Made by a program: the position numbers and the translations under genes
In this document: positions 20,048 to 29,999 of the stretch, one piece after another
Layout: the number at the start of each line of letters is the position of its first letter
Numbering within the stretch: position 1 is the stretch's first letter
NCBI GenBank assembly: GCA_934047225.1
Contig: CAKOHE010000018.1
Coordinates: forward strand, 186,001 to 250,000
Reading direction: 5' to 3'
Length of the DNA stretch: 64,000 bases
From: Ypsolopha sequella
Taxonomy: Eukaryota > Arthropoda > Insecta > Lepidoptera > Ypsolophidae
Notes under the pieces: model-generated
The model's input: only the letters and a program-made list of their open reading frames with translations
Databases searched by the model: none
Told to the model about the DNA's origin: nothing

Positions 20048-22924
20048 TTAAGGCGTTACATGTACAATATCTTTAATGTGCGTTAATCCTATCAAACGCC
20101 CATTCACATCTACTAAACGATAAGTCAATGGACTCACACGTTCTTGAACAATACATTTTATATTTCTAGGAGCTAATTTACTAGCAAAGTGTTCTCCTGC
20201 TTTAGACAAAACATAGTTTTTCTTCCAGACTACCTGACCTTCTTTCAATTCTAATGGTCTTCTTCTTAAATTATAAACTTTCTTACTACGTTCGTAAGCA
20301 TTCTTCAAATATTCTTTCGTCTTTTCGAAAACAGACTGAAGCTCTTTAAGAGTTTCTGAATATTTACTTCTGTCTGGAAAGACCAACTCTAATTCATTTA
20401 GCCGAGAACTTTTATGAAAAACTCCATCTAAGATTATTTCCCTACCATGGACCAGGAAGTACGGAGTTGCTTTAGTGGCCTCATGTACACTATTATTTAT
20501 AGCACACTGAATACTTCTTAGATGTTTGTCCCATTTAGTGTGTTCCTTTTGAAGGAAACATGAAATCGCGTCCCCTACCACTCTATTAACCCTTTCGACA
20601 GGATTGACTTGAGGGGTATAAATAGATGTGTAGAATAGATTTGGGATATTATATTTATTTATAAATTCCTTAAAATCTTTTGATGTGAACATACTACCGT
20701 TGTCACAAATCACAGTTTTTGGGACGCCATGTACTAAAAATACTTCCTCTTCCATTTTTTTAACTATAGTTGAAGTAGTTGCTCGGCGTAATGGGAAAAT
20801 GAAAGTATATTTCGAGAAATAATCACATATGACCAAGATAAATGTGTTACCATTTTTTGATCGAGGCATAGGACCGTGCAAGTCGACCGAAATAGTCTGA
20901 AATGGTTTGTCTACCAGTTTAGGTTGACCCATTAGACCAGGTTTTGCTTTGTTTGTTGATTTATTCGCTAAGCATGTTTCACAATTACGAACAAATTTTT
21001 TAACATCTACTAATAACTTTGGCCAATAGTATCGTAAAGCAATACGTTTTAGAGTTTTTTGCACGCCGAAATGACCTGCAGTTGGCTCGTCATGGTTTTT
21101 CTTTAATATTTCTAACCTTTCTGATGCTGGAACTACAAGTTTCCAGGAAGTATCAGATTCTAAGCCATAACAACTACGGATGTACTTGTATAATTTTCCT
21201 TCACTTACAGTAAATTTTGGATATTTGTGGGGAAAATTGGTAGAATTCTCACATACATCATCGTACCATTTATCTCCTGTAGGAAAATTAACTACGAGTT
21301 CTGCCATTTCTAACCTACTTAGAGCATCAGGGACAACATGTAAATGTCCTTTTCTATGTTCGATATCAAAATCGAACTGCATGAGCCTCATGGCCCACCT
21401 TGCCAATCTGCCACTTGGTGATTTTATACTATAAAGCCATTTCAGAGAAGCATGATCCGTTATCACAGTAAAATGTGTCCCTTCAATGTACCCTCGAAAC
21501 TTTTCGATGCTAAAAAGTGCCGCTAAACATTCTTTTTCTGTGACGGAATAGTTCTTTTCCGCATTATTAAGGCTTCTCGAGGCGTACGCAATTACCTTTT
21601 CTTCACCATTTATCAACTGAGTCAACACACTCCCTAAGCCTTTGTCACTAGCATCGCATTGTATGAAGAATTCTTTCGTAAAATCTGGACAAATTAACAC
21701 GGGTGAAGTAACAAGATGGTTTTTTAGTTGTACAAATGCTTTCTGGGCTTCTTCTGTCCACTCAAATTTCAATTTCTTCTTGCTAGTTAGTTCACTAAGA
21801 GGGGACGCAATAGTTGAAAAATTTGGAATGAAACGTCGATACCAACCTACCATTCCTAAGAATCTCTTTACCTCTCTAGCTGTTTTAGGCGGGCTTAAAT
21901 TTGTAATAGCTGCTACTTTATCGAGGTTGGTTCTAAGTCCATGTTTATCAACTGTGTATCCCAAGTAATTTAACTGATCCCGACAGAAATGAGATTTTTC
22001 TGTGTTAATCGTGAGATTAGCTTCTTTTAACTTCTTAAACACTTTGTCTAATAATTCTACATGTTCATCAAATGTTTTAGATATTAAGATAATATCGTCC
22101 AGATAAATAAACACTGAATAAGATAAATCTGAGTTCTGGAACTCGGGCCCGAATAATTTGTCCATAAGTCTTTGTAAAGTTTGGGCTGCTGTTGACAGTC
22201 CAAAGCACATTCTGCAAAATTGGAAAAGTCCTCTTTTGGGAACTGAAAAAGCTGTTTTCTCTTTGCTTTCTTGTTCTAATTCTATTTGCCAGTAAGCAGA
22301 TTTCAAATCTAATGACGTCATATATTGAGCTCCACGAAGTCCACTAAGAATAGAATTGATATTTGGAAGAGGGTAGCTGTCAAACTTAGTAATGTTATTG
22401 AGTTTGCGACAGTCCAAACATACTCTGGGTTCACCGTTAGCTTTTCTGACGATTACGAGTGGGCTATTCCATGGAGAATTTGATGGCTCGACTACATTAA
22501 GGGACATCATTTTATCTAATTCCTTATGGATAAGTTCTAACATAGCTGGAGAGAATGGGTGATTCTTTTGCCGAACTGGGAGGAAATCACCAGTATTAAT
22601 AGTGTGTTTAACCAGTGTTGTTTTGCTTAGGCCCACGTCAGCTTTTAAAGTCTGAAACATCTTGATTTTTTCTTCAATTAACCGTTTCTGATCTTCTGAT
22701 AAATCATCTTTTGAATGTACGATTGACGTAGGTGCTACAAAACAATTATTATTCGACAAAGAATCTATCGATAATAATTTTGTTACTTCTGTAGTTATTT
22801 TGAACATTTTCCAGAAATCAATTCCTAGGATAACAGGAGTTTTGATTTCGTCTATTATTAAAAATCTTACCACTTTAAATGAATCTTTGTACTCAACAAG
22901 CAAATCGGTGGAACCTTTGCTCAT
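20048..22924 (-). CDS. Gypsy pol: RT, RNase H, integrase
   Basis: 958 residues. The first 60 or so are the end of the retropepsin-like domain. RT spans roughly 115-300 with the S-L-D-L-K-S-A-Y-W block and YLDD at 274-277. RNase H follows with Q-C-D-A-S-D-K-G and the A-Y-A-S-R-S-L block. Integrase has the H-x-G-x-x-K-T/H-C zinc finger, then catalytic D (S-V-D-L-H-G-P), D (I-C-D-N-G-S) and E (Q-V-N-P-V-E-R). I see no internal stop. The methionine at 22924 is only the first one after the foldback insertion. The true reading frame arrives from the protease at 23991-24339. Confidence 0.93.
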   Translation of the reverse strand: MSKGSTDLLVEYKDSFKVVRFLIIDEIKTPVILGIDFWKMFKITTEVTKLLSIDSLSNNNCFVAPTSIVHSKDDLSEDQKRLIEEKIKMFQTLKADVGLSKTTLVKHTINTGDFLPVRQKNHPFSPAMLELIHKELDKMMSLNVVEPSNSPWNSPLVIVRKANGEPRVCLDCRKLNNITKFDSYPLPNINSILSGLRGAQYMTSLDLKSAYWQIELEQESKEKTAFSVPKRGLFQFCRMCFGLSTAAQTLQRLMDKLFGPEFQNSDLSYSVFIYLDDIILISKTFDEHVELLDKVFKKLKEANLTINTEKSHFCRDQLNYLGYTVDKHGLRTNLDKVAAITNLSPPKTAREVKRFLGMVGWYRRFIPNFSTIASPLSELTSKKKLKFEWTEEAQKAFVQLKNHLVTSPVLICPDFTKEFFIQCDASDKGLGSVLTQLINGEEKVIAYASRSLNNAEKNYSVTEKECLAALFSIEKFRGYIEGTHFTVITDHASLKWLYSIKSPSGRLARWAMRLMQFDFDIEHRKGHLHVVPDALSRLEMAELVVNFPTGDKWYDDVCENSTNFPHKYPKFTVSEGKLYKYIRSCYGLESDTSWKLVVPASERLEILKKNHDEPTAGHFGVQKTLKRIALRYYWPKLLVDVKKFVRNCETCLANKSTNKAKPGLMGQPKLVDKPFQTISVDLHGPMPRSKNGNTFILVICDYFSKYTFIFPLRRATTSTIVKKMEEEVFLVHGVPKTVICDNGSMFTSKDFKEFINKYNIPNLFYTSIYTPQVNPVERVNRVVGDAISCFLQKEHTKWDKHLRSIQCAINNSVHEATKATPYFLVHGREIILDGVFHKSSRLNELELVFPDRSKYSETLKELQSVFEKTKEYLKNAYERSKKVYNLRRRPLELKEGQVVWKKNYVLSKAGEHFASKLAPRNIKCIVQERVSPLTYRLVDVNGRLIGLTHIKDIVHVTP

Positions 22925-22948
22925 GCATTGTGTACCGTTGGCAGTATA

Positions 22949-23986
22949 CAGGGTGGAAAAAATGTAAGGGCCCTGGAGGGGAACTACCTTAAATCCTTTA
23001 GTTAGCTCATTTTACTGAAAGGAAACATTCCTTTATTTTTTAAAAGAAACAAAACTGCATTCAAAGATCTTCTAAAATTTGCTTGTCTCACCCGGGAACT
23101 GAACCAACTAAAAATAAAAAAAATAAACCCTCGCTAGTTTATTATACGAATCGGTAGGATTATTGTTCAGGATAAAATTTGTCTACTAAACTAAAGTCTT
23201 ACACTCATCTGCTGTACGAGATACCCATGAAATTGAATATTTATTACAAGTTCTTTATTAACAATACCTAGTACTGTTCACTTGTAAAGTAATAATGATA
23301 CGCCATTATTACACAATGACAGCACGGAATGAAAGCAAAACAAAACAAAATTTGAAATTCGAACGAATACTTTTATCGATTTTAAAAATGTTGAAAGTTA
23401 TAGTTCGAACTTCAAATTTGTTGCTCCGCGTTGCAAAAAAAATACGTTTCTTTTTTGAACTTTTCGTCAGTACGCCTAGCGCAAGAAGTATTTGTGCTCT
23501 GCATAGATTTATTATTACCATTTAACGATTTTCTTATTGAAGTCTTCAACAAGGTAGTTAAGATAAATAACATTAGCAAGCTTGTACTTCAGACAATGTA
23601 TTTGGATGTAAGAGAGATAAGAAAATTATAACGTGTCATTTACTTGTTACAAGTGAACAGTACTAGGTATTGTTAACAAAGAACTTGTAATAAATATTTA
23701 ATTTCATGAGTATCTAGTACTACAGATGAGTGTTAGACCAAATGTTTATTAGACAAATTTTATTCTGAACAATAATCCTGCCGATTCGTATAATAAAATA
23801 ACGAGGGTTTATTTTTTTAATTTTTAGTTGGTTCGATGCCCGGGTGAGACAAGCGAATTTCAGAATATCTTTGAATGCAGTTTTGTTTCTTTTAAAAAAT
23901 AAAGGAATGTTTTCTTTCAGTAAAATGAGCTAACTAAAGGATTTAAGGTAGTTCCCCTCCAGGGCCCTTACATTTTTTCCACCCTG
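22949..23986. mobile_element. Foldback MITE with about 340-bp inverted repeats, TA target
   Basis: The ends read CAGGGTGGAAAAAATG and its reverse complement. The arms (about 22949-23290 and 23645-23986) are close inverted repeats, and the central 350 bp is AT-rich with no recognisable protein. The flanks are GTATA on the left and TATACAGG on the right. A 2-bp TA duplication restores the Gypsy frame, because removing 1040 bp keeps the protease and pol in phase. A 4-bp TATA duplication would not. TA targeting and the CAGGGTG end fit a Tc1/mariner-type non-autonomous element. Confidence 0.88.
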
Positions 23987-23990
23987 TATA

Positions 23991-24339
23991 CAGGCGTTAG
24001 TTCAGTACTGTTTAATTGAGCACCAAAATTTTGAAGTTTTCTAAAAGCAAATGTGTTCAAAACGGAACAAACAGCTCCCGAATCTAACAGGGCCATACAC
24101 TCTTTGCCTAGGATGTTTATTTTTAGGAATGGCCTAGATTCGCCCTGTTTTGGGTTGAAATATACCTCATTTATTATTTTCGAGTTTAAAAAGTTTTTAA
24201 CATGAGATAGCCAATCCAACCATTCTTCTTTAGTAGTTTTCTGTAACGTCTTATTCTGTACTATTCTATTATTTATATTGTTAAATTCTGTCACATTTAA
24301 GTTGGATCTCCTTTCGAGGCTTCGGCTGAGTTTAAACAT
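23991..24339 (-). pseudogene. Gypsy protease region, cut by the MITE
   Basis: This frame contains L-L-D-S-G-A-V-C-S-V, the retropepsin active-site motif (D-S-G in place of D-T-G). It overlaps the end of gag by about 43 bases and lies in the -1 frame relative to it, the usual arrangement for ribosomal frameshifting. The frame runs straight into the foldback element and stops inside it, so the copy cannot make a normal Gag-Pol. Confidence 0.85.
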
Positions 24340-25640
24340 TTCTCAGGCCTACACCGTTCACAATTGGGGCGAATGACACCATCATTCCCACAACCATAAC
24401 AGTATACTCTTTTATTGAATTTACATTCTTCCGGTTTATGACCTTTAGCTTTACATTTATAACATGAAACCCTACTATTATTTCTTTCGTTTGTCAACTC
24501 AGTGACATTATTTTCTTTATTTTTAGCTCTAACTTCACTTTCGAATGCATAGCAAAGATCTCTATGAAGAATATTTTCTTTTCTAATTGGAGGGTTCACA
24601 TGGGCTGCGCACTCTACTTTTAAGTCTTCTAAAACCTTGCATTTTTTTCTTAACTCGTCCAAGCTTTGAAACTTTTCTGCGAAAGTCTTGGACTTATAGT
24701 AAGGTGCTAAATTACCTTTTACTATTTCTACCTTTTCTTGTTCTGGAAGTGGGCTAGTCAACCTATCAAAATATGTCATCATAACGAAAATAAACGCGCA
24801 AGCACTCTCTTGTTTGTGTTGTGTACGTACGTAAATTTCTTTTAAAGTCTTCCTATCATAGGAAATCGGTAGATACTCTTCTTTTAGCTTTTCTACTAAC
24901 GAGCTCCAACTTTCACACTGTCGTCCATAAAATCTAAACCACTCTAGTGCTTCCCCTTCAAACAAATCATACGCTCCATTCAATAAGTCCTTTTCAGTCA
25001 AACCTTTGCATGCTCTGATCTCATCAACTTTTTTTGTAAATGCAATCACACCCATTTGGCTGTTTCTACCGGAAAATTTTAAATTCCAGTTGTTAATAGA
25101 CCTGCTCACATCCACAAAAACTTTTACCGTTTCTTTGCTACATGCTTCATGAGAATGGACATTCGAAAAAGGCCCTCGAGTTGTATTCTCAAGATTATCA
25201 ATCATCTTGTTGGTTTCTGTATCGTTATTAGAAATGTCAACCGATCCTTGGTTCACCGAAAGGGATTGCAAAATCGTCTCACAATCATTCTTCAAAAGGG
25301 TAATCCTATCGCAAATCATGGGGTCTTCTGTCAATAAATGACTTAGCCTAGCTTGAACGTGTAAAGTTCGGGATTTTAACCTGTTCAACAGTGACAATTC
25401 ATTGTTAGATACTTCTAACAAATTTTTTATGTCAGTAATCTTGGAACTACACGTGATACATTCTGAGTCAATGTCTAAATTATCACAATACTGTTTTTCT
25501 ATTTCTAATTTGTCATCTTTCTTTAGCTGGGCTAATTTTCTTCTCATTTCTTCTACAGTATCATATTCATATATTCCTCGAATCAATAATTCATGTTTTA
25601 GTTCGTCTTTCAACAAATGTTTAAAGTTCATTGTAGCCAT
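24297..25640 (-). CDS. Gypsy gag
   Basis: 447 residues starting ATG at 25640 (minus strand). A leucine/lysine-rich N-terminus comes first. A retrotransposon capsid-like region follows around 190-330, with W-F-R-F-Y and E-E-Y-L-P. The C-terminal zinc knuckle is C-Y-K-C-x4-G-H-K-x4-C, followed by a second Cys cluster C-Y-G-C-G-N. These are the standard RNA-binding features of Gypsy gag. No stop codon interrupts it. The next gene overlaps by 43 bases in the -1 frame. Confidence 0.88.
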   Translation of the reverse strand: MATMNFKHLLKDELKHELLIRGIYEYDTVEEMRRKLAQLKKDDKLEIEKQYCDNLDIDSECITCSSKITDIKNLLEVSNNELSLLNRLKSRTLHVQARLSHLLTEDPMICDRITLLKNDCETILQSLSVNQGSVDISNNDTETNKMIDNLENTTRGPFSNVHSHEACSKETVKVFVDVSRSINNWNLKFSGRNSQMGVIAFTKKVDEIRACKGLTEKDLLNGAYDLFEGEALEWFRFYGRQCESWSSLVEKLKEEYLPISYDRKTLKEIYVRTQHKQESACAFIFVMMTYFDRLTSPLPEQEKVEIVKGNLAPYYKSKTFAEKFQSLDELRKKCKVLEDLKVECAAHVNPPIRKENILHRDLCYAFESEVRAKNKENNVTELTNERNNSRVSCYKCKAKGHKPEECKFNKRVYCYGCGNDGVIRPNCERCRPEKCLNSAEASKGDPT

Positions 25641-25717
25641 TGTTTAAAGAAAGATGTACAAATAACCTTTCAAATGTACAGTTCTATTCTAATATTTCTT
25701 TTGTTTATACAGCCACC

Positions 25718-25743
25718 AAGCCCCACGTTGCATGCGCCAAATA
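25718..25743 (-). other. Candidate Gypsy primer-binding site
   Basis: On the minus strand the 5' LTR is followed by TATT and then TGGCGCATGCAACGTGG. TGGCGC is a typical PBS start, but I could not match the remaining bases to a tRNA from memory, so the primer is unassigned. Confidence 0.45.
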
Positions 25744-26617
25744 TGTTACGAGATTACTACTTCTGGTTCGACTTAATTTTGGATTTACGCTACAGAATGT
25801 ATAAACAAAAGAAACGTTGAGCGCCACTTAATTTATTAAGTAAAAATTAAGAAAACCTTTATGACACAAAAAAAAAAGAAAATTCTCCTTCAGAATTTAA
25901 AAAAAAAAGAAACAACTCTACTAGTATAAAATAAAGATAGATGTTAAGTTTAAAAAAAATTGAAAAATCTAAATAATATTTACATAAAATTCAATCCTGA
26001 ATTTTCTCAAAATATATTTTGTAATGTCCTTTATATAGGACAATTCTTAAATTCGGCTAAATATTATTATTTACATTATCTTGCACCATGAGTACTTATC
26101 TTACTCGTCTTGAACCTCCTGTACATCCTTTATATAGGACAAAACGGTCCAGATGTTTTCGAACAACTTTCTTCCTTCGCTCTCTATCTTTCAATTAAAA
26201 TTAATGAATTAAAGGACGGCAGCACGCTGCAATGTAGAAATGCACATCTTAAATAGGTTTATCCCTAAGTATAAACAAGGCTACCAAGTAACAAAACAAA
26301 TAATATCAAAACGTTACCTGCCGTCCGTTTCTAAAATTTAACTTAGTTAACTTCTTGGAAAACAATTTTCGAATATTCCGTTTCGATAAATTTTCTAAAC
26401 AATTCAGCATTTTAAAATTATTTCTTCGATAAAATATTAGTTGTTATTTCTGACATTTCTTTTCTAACCCTTACTTCACCATTCTTTCATAGTTTGAATT
26501 TTGAGAAAATCCATAGATAATAAGTACAAAAGAAGGAAACACAAAAAGTAAAATGAGAAGATATACAAACGTTTTCTTACACGGGTAAAATCTAAATGTA
26601 TAAAATCTCGTGTAATA
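25744..26617 (-). repeat. Gypsy 5' LTR (874 bp)
   Basis: The promoter-side LTR for the minus-strand transcript. It differs from the 18954-19827 copy at about three sites by eye, pointing to a recent insertion. It carries the same pair of TATA-like near-palindromes. Confidence 0.95.
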
Positions 26618-27219
26618 GTACACAAGCTTTCGTCACTGCATAAAATAAGATCAAGTAAAGACTCTTCATTATTTCGCTTTCTTGTTATTTCTGTCACCAA
26701 CTGATGTAGATTAGTTTCAGTTATCATTTCTATGAAACTTTCATGAAGTGCATTATAACAATCTAGTTTCTGTAGTGGCCATTCAATGTCAGGGAGATTA
26801 AAATCTCCAGCAACTAGTAAATTTCCACTCTCTTTAGCAGCCTGTTTGATTGTTTCAATTAACAACTTATCACATTCTTTCAGATCATAGTGGGTAGGGC
26901 GATAAACACCTCCAATAACTATTTCAAATTTACCATATTTAATATTCAACCACAATGCTTCTACATTTGTTTTATTGTTAAGAGTAGGATGTAAGCTTGA
27001 TATGATAGGAATATCCTGATGTTTCTTGGCTATATAGATAGCTACTCCTCCAGCACCTTTGCCACTTTGGCCAGGTGGTCTATCAAGTCTATAAAGCGTA
27101 TATCCCTTTATAACTACTAATGTATCCAATATTTCAGGTTTTAAATGTGTTTCTGTAATAACTATAAATGTAGGTCGCAACCTATCAATTTCCAATAGCA
27201 ACAAATCTCTTTTAGCCAT
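26618..27219 (-). pseudogene. CR1-like LINE ORF2 start, AP-type endonuclease
   Basis: Begins with a methionine at 27219. It shows the endonuclease blocks I-T-E-T-H (catalytic E), G-Y-T-L-Y-R-x-D-R, G-G-V-A-I-Y, and A-G-D-F-N-L-P-D (catalytic D and N), ending in a run toward the SDH block. The coding sequence stops where the Gypsy LTR begins. The remainder of the domain lies at 18949 and below. In-frame codons extend upstream of the methionine to the TAG that ends ORF1. Confidence 0.9.
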
Positions 27220-27273
27220 AATCGATGCCAGGTTCGTATAAAACAGAGCAAGTTCGGTTAGACCATTCTTTTG

Positions 27274-27999
27274 CTACTTTTTTTGGCCTTGATTTATTTG
27301 TACTATTGATGGTCTGTTATTAACATACTTGATAGAGATGTCTTCCTCACCTTGCTCAATCCTTTGTCTCAATTCCAACCTTAGACTATTAAGGTACTCT
27401 CGCTGATATGGAGTGAGGTCGTTTTTGGCGGTGACACCTGGGCGTAGCTTTTTACTGTTTTTAAGGATGTGAACGGCAGCTTCTTTGTTTTTCATCACCA
27501 CTTTCAGAGGACGGGGGGCAGAGCCAGTTTGCAGCTTACCCAAGCGAATGATTACAACTGGAAATTCAGAATCGGGCAAGTTAGACAATGCACGCTCCAC
27601 CTCTGATTTATCATGTTGCTTACGCTCCTCAATAGTTGAATCAGGAAATGAGATCTCTGGGATCCCAAACATGATGACATTAGAGCTTCTCTTCTGCCGT
27701 TCTTCAATTTCCCCGATGACAGATTCGACATTCACATTGGGTTGTTGATTTTTCTTAATTAAGTCCATTTCCAATTCATCTATCTTCTTTCGCAGAGCAG
27801 GAAGCTGGCGCACCCCGAGTTCACAATCAGGGCACAAGTATTTAAGTGTAGGTGACTGCAAGGCAATCACCCGCAACTCCGTGGCAAGCAACCCACTACA
27901 CTTTACGCAAATATGCCTTTCACAGCCGTGACAAATTATTTTGGGGTTTTTTTCATCCACTTTTGGAATGTCTTTAATGCATTTTAAGCAGGAAACCAT
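27274..27999 (-). CDS. CR1-like LINE ORF1 (PHD-type zinc finger protein)
   Basis: 241 residues. The N-terminus has a C-x2-C...C-H-G-C...H-I-C-V-K-C...C-P-D-C array (residues 4-62) typical of the PHD-like finger in ORF1 of CR1-group LINEs. A coiled-coil-like helix follows at about 70-95, then an RRM-like C-terminal region. ORF1 proteins bind the element RNA as part of the retrotransposition particle. The frame ends in TAG (27274-27276). The next open codons, running into ORF2, are in the same frame, separated only by that stop. Confidence 0.8.
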   Translation of the reverse strand: MVSCLKCIKDIPKVDEKNPKIICHGCERHICVKCSGLLATELRVIALQSPTLKYLCPDCELGVRQLPALRKKIDELEMDLIKKNQQPNVNVESVIGEIEERQKRSSNVIMFGIPEISFPDSTIEERKQHDKSEVERALSNLPDSEFPVVIIRLGKLQTGSAPRPLKVVMKNKEAAVHILKNSKKLRPGVTAKNDLTPYQREYLNSLRLELRQRIEQGEEDISIKYVNNRPSIVQINQGQKK

Positions 28000-28000
28000 T

Positions 28001-29046
28001 TTAATTTATTTGTTTTTGGTGCACTTTGAATAACTTAGAGGTTAACTACATAAATTAAATAAACCTTTAATTTAGTTCATGTACATTTATTATTCTATTA
28101 CATATATTTTCTTTATTAGATTAAATTTGACGTGTAAAAAGTGTATATATCTATACCTGCTTTGCAAAATAAACTATTTGAATTTGAATTTGAACTTTTG
28201 GCAGTTGCAACAAAGTTGTAAATCACAAGTTATTGACGCGAGATTTCACTTTCAGTAGTAAACTATGCAGTAATCGTCACAATTAAACTGAGATAGCACT
28301 GAAATACAAGATTTTTTATGAGTTTTATCGAATTTTAGACACAGCAAACTGAAAACACAAGTGCATCGAAAATCGCGGGTAAACCGAAAAAAAATTAGTA
28401 ATGATTTTTTACAGCTGACACTTTTAAAAAATTAATATTATGTTGCTGTTAGCTCAATGTTGTCTCATTCATACACAAAAGAAACTACATAATTTCGATT
28501 TGTCTTTCCTAAAAAAAATGCAAAAATGTTAGCACTGAAAATTGAGTTTTCTTTAAATTCTCTATAGAAAACGGCAATTTCATATGTAAAGACCTAATAT
28601 TAAATATCCCTTGCACGTCTGTATTTTTGAGCCTCTGTCTACAAACGGAGTAACCAGAAATAAAAACAGTGAACAAACAGAATAGTAACAGAAAACCAGT
28701 AGATTTTCCTCGTGACACTCGGCTCGGTTTAGCTCGCGCCTGGCGAATCCACTTCCGCTGCACTTTCACTTCCGTGCGGCGGCTCTTGTTGCAGTCCCTC
28801 TGTTTTAGCAGAACTGAATTAATTGAGTGAGTGAGACGACTATAATGTTTTAGTTTTAACCATTGCCATAATCGAGCTAAAATATCTGTCTTATAAGTAT
28901 TTGAAAATAGAAAAATAATGTTTGGATAATTATTAAAATATTATTAAAACTTGGTTTATAAAAAACTTAAATAAAAATCCAGAACATGAATAAATCTAAA
29001 CAAAAAACTAATAAACTAATAAAATTAAAAATATTAAACTAACTAA
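28001..29046. other. Noncoding flank, probably including the LINE 5' UTR
   Basis: No confident gene. (TTTGAA)3 after AATAAA at 28168-28194 looks like the plus-strand 3' tail of a small retroposon. Around 28720-28800 a GC-richer patch has two ACTTCCG motifs (ETS/GABP-like). Read on the minus strand it lies about 750 bp upstream of the LINE ORF1 and could be a promoter or 5' UTR. An 86-codon minus frame at 28509-28769 has a hydrophobic stretch but matches nothing I know. Confidence 0.35.
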
Positions 29047-29274
29047 CCCCCGGTTTCTGAAAGGCCAATCAAAGTTAACAGTAGATTAAAAAAACTTTAA
29101 CCGCAAATAACGGTGAACAAAAAGCATATTATGAAGTCTGAATAGTGATGAATCAATAATTAACTTAGTTAATTTTTGATTTCAATGTAAAATTCCCACT
29201 TTTTCTGGCTTAATCCGCAGATAATTATTTTTTAATCTACTGTTAACATTGATTGGCCTTTCAGAAACCGGGGG
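29047..29274. mobile_element. Small MITE with CCCCCGGTTTCTGAAAGG ends
   Basis: The 5' end CCCCCGGTTTCTGAAAGGCC is repeated as its reverse complement at the 3' end. The similarity continues for about 50 bp on each side (with a short TTAACAGTAGATTAAAAAA stretch). It is 228 bp, AT-rich inside and non-coding. A clear target duplication is not visible. Confidence 0.75.
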
Positions 29275-29999
29275 TACGTGTTGACGCGGTCGCTGCCCGA
29301 TGCACATAATAACAAGTGGGAGAGTATACAGCAGGCTGACAGCGTATTGGTCGAAGTACCCTCCAGTGTTTTCTCGGAGGCATTACCAGGCGTTTTGATT
29401 GAGGAACTAAAGGTGTACTAGTGGAAAAAATTGTTATTGAGTCCAACAAAATCTTGACATTAAAAATTCTTAAAAGAAGTGAAAGAAGAAGCGGGAGCCT
29501 GCTTAGCAGGGAGAGATGCAAAAATTACAAAAATATTACACCATATTTCTATCAGCATTACAAAACTGGTTATGTTCTGTAGTTTAGCAGTGCCTTTGAA
29601 CTCTGTTGCTGATGGCGTTGCAATAGCGATAGATAGCGAGTTATTGTTTTCCTTCATTCTCTTTTGCGTTAAAAGGCTTTCAATTTAAGCAGTTTATTTC
29701 AATTTTCAATTTATTTAAATTTATTTCAATTTATTTGAAATTTATTTTAAAATTTATTTCAATTTATTTCAATTTAATTTCAATATATACAATACAATAT
29801 AATTAGCTTAATTTTATGTTGTGACAGGCAATAGCTGCACAAAAATAACGAGGAAACTATTTTAAAAGAGCAAAATATTGTCTACAAACGCTTCCAATAA
29901 ATACGCACCAAAACGATAACTTATATGATCTCTTTAATTATGCGTCAGTGTTAAAAAGTATAATATCTGTTAGGTAGTTTAAAAACCACACTTAGGTTT
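29275..29999. other. Noncoding, with an A/T-rich tandem stretch
   Basis: 29700-29800 is a run of variants of ATTTCAATTTATTT, a degenerate tandem repeat. A 69-codon plus frame at 29479-29688 has a hydrophobic middle but no recognisable family. Nothing else can be supported. Confidence 0.4.

Larger units (their letters stand above)
18954..26617 (-). mobile_element. Ty3/Gypsy element without env, hosting a foldback MITE
   Basis: This 7664-bp element lies on the minus strand. It has two 874-bp LTRs that I see differing at about three positions, a gag frame, a protease frame shifted by -1, and a pol frame. Only about 220 bp, including the polypurine tract, separate pol from the 3' LTR, so there is no envelope gene. 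A 1.04-kb foldback element interrupts the protease-RT junction. The element itself interrupts the endonuclease of the CR1-like LINE. Outer bases are T-A...C-A on the minus strand because the LTR tip reads TATTAC where the solo copy reads TGTTAC. Confidence 0.95.
4224..28000 (-). mobile_element. CR1-like LINE split by three later insertions
   Basis: Four separated minus-strand pieces line up in order as one non-LTR retrotransposon: ORF1 plus the endonuclease start (28000-26618), endonuclease end to early RT (18953-18006), RT core (8835 to about 7770), and the C-terminal tail with 3' end (about 4560-4224). The 3' end is an (ATT)n tail at 4224-4241. Deleting the Gypsy element with one GTAC copy (7668 bp) and BEL1 with one GTATA copy (9175 bp) keeps the frame across both junctions, which strongly supports one original element of about 3.8 kb. 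The Copia junction is less exact. CR1-like is my family call from the PHD-type ORF1, the AP-type endonuclease and the RT style. Jockey-group relatives are possible. Confidence 0.85.

Noticed and set aside
22945..23990. 4-bp TATA target duplication for the foldback MITE
   Set aside because: It would leave protease and pol out of phase. A 2-bp TA duplication keeps the frame.
26476..26617. Extension of the endonuclease frame below 26618
   Set aside because: This part is Gypsy LTR. The endonuclease continues at 18949 instead.
28509..28769. 86-codon minus frame with a hydrophobic segment as a secreted protein gene
   Set aside because: No family resemblance, no clear splice or poly(A) context, and it sits where the LINE 5' UTR is expected.
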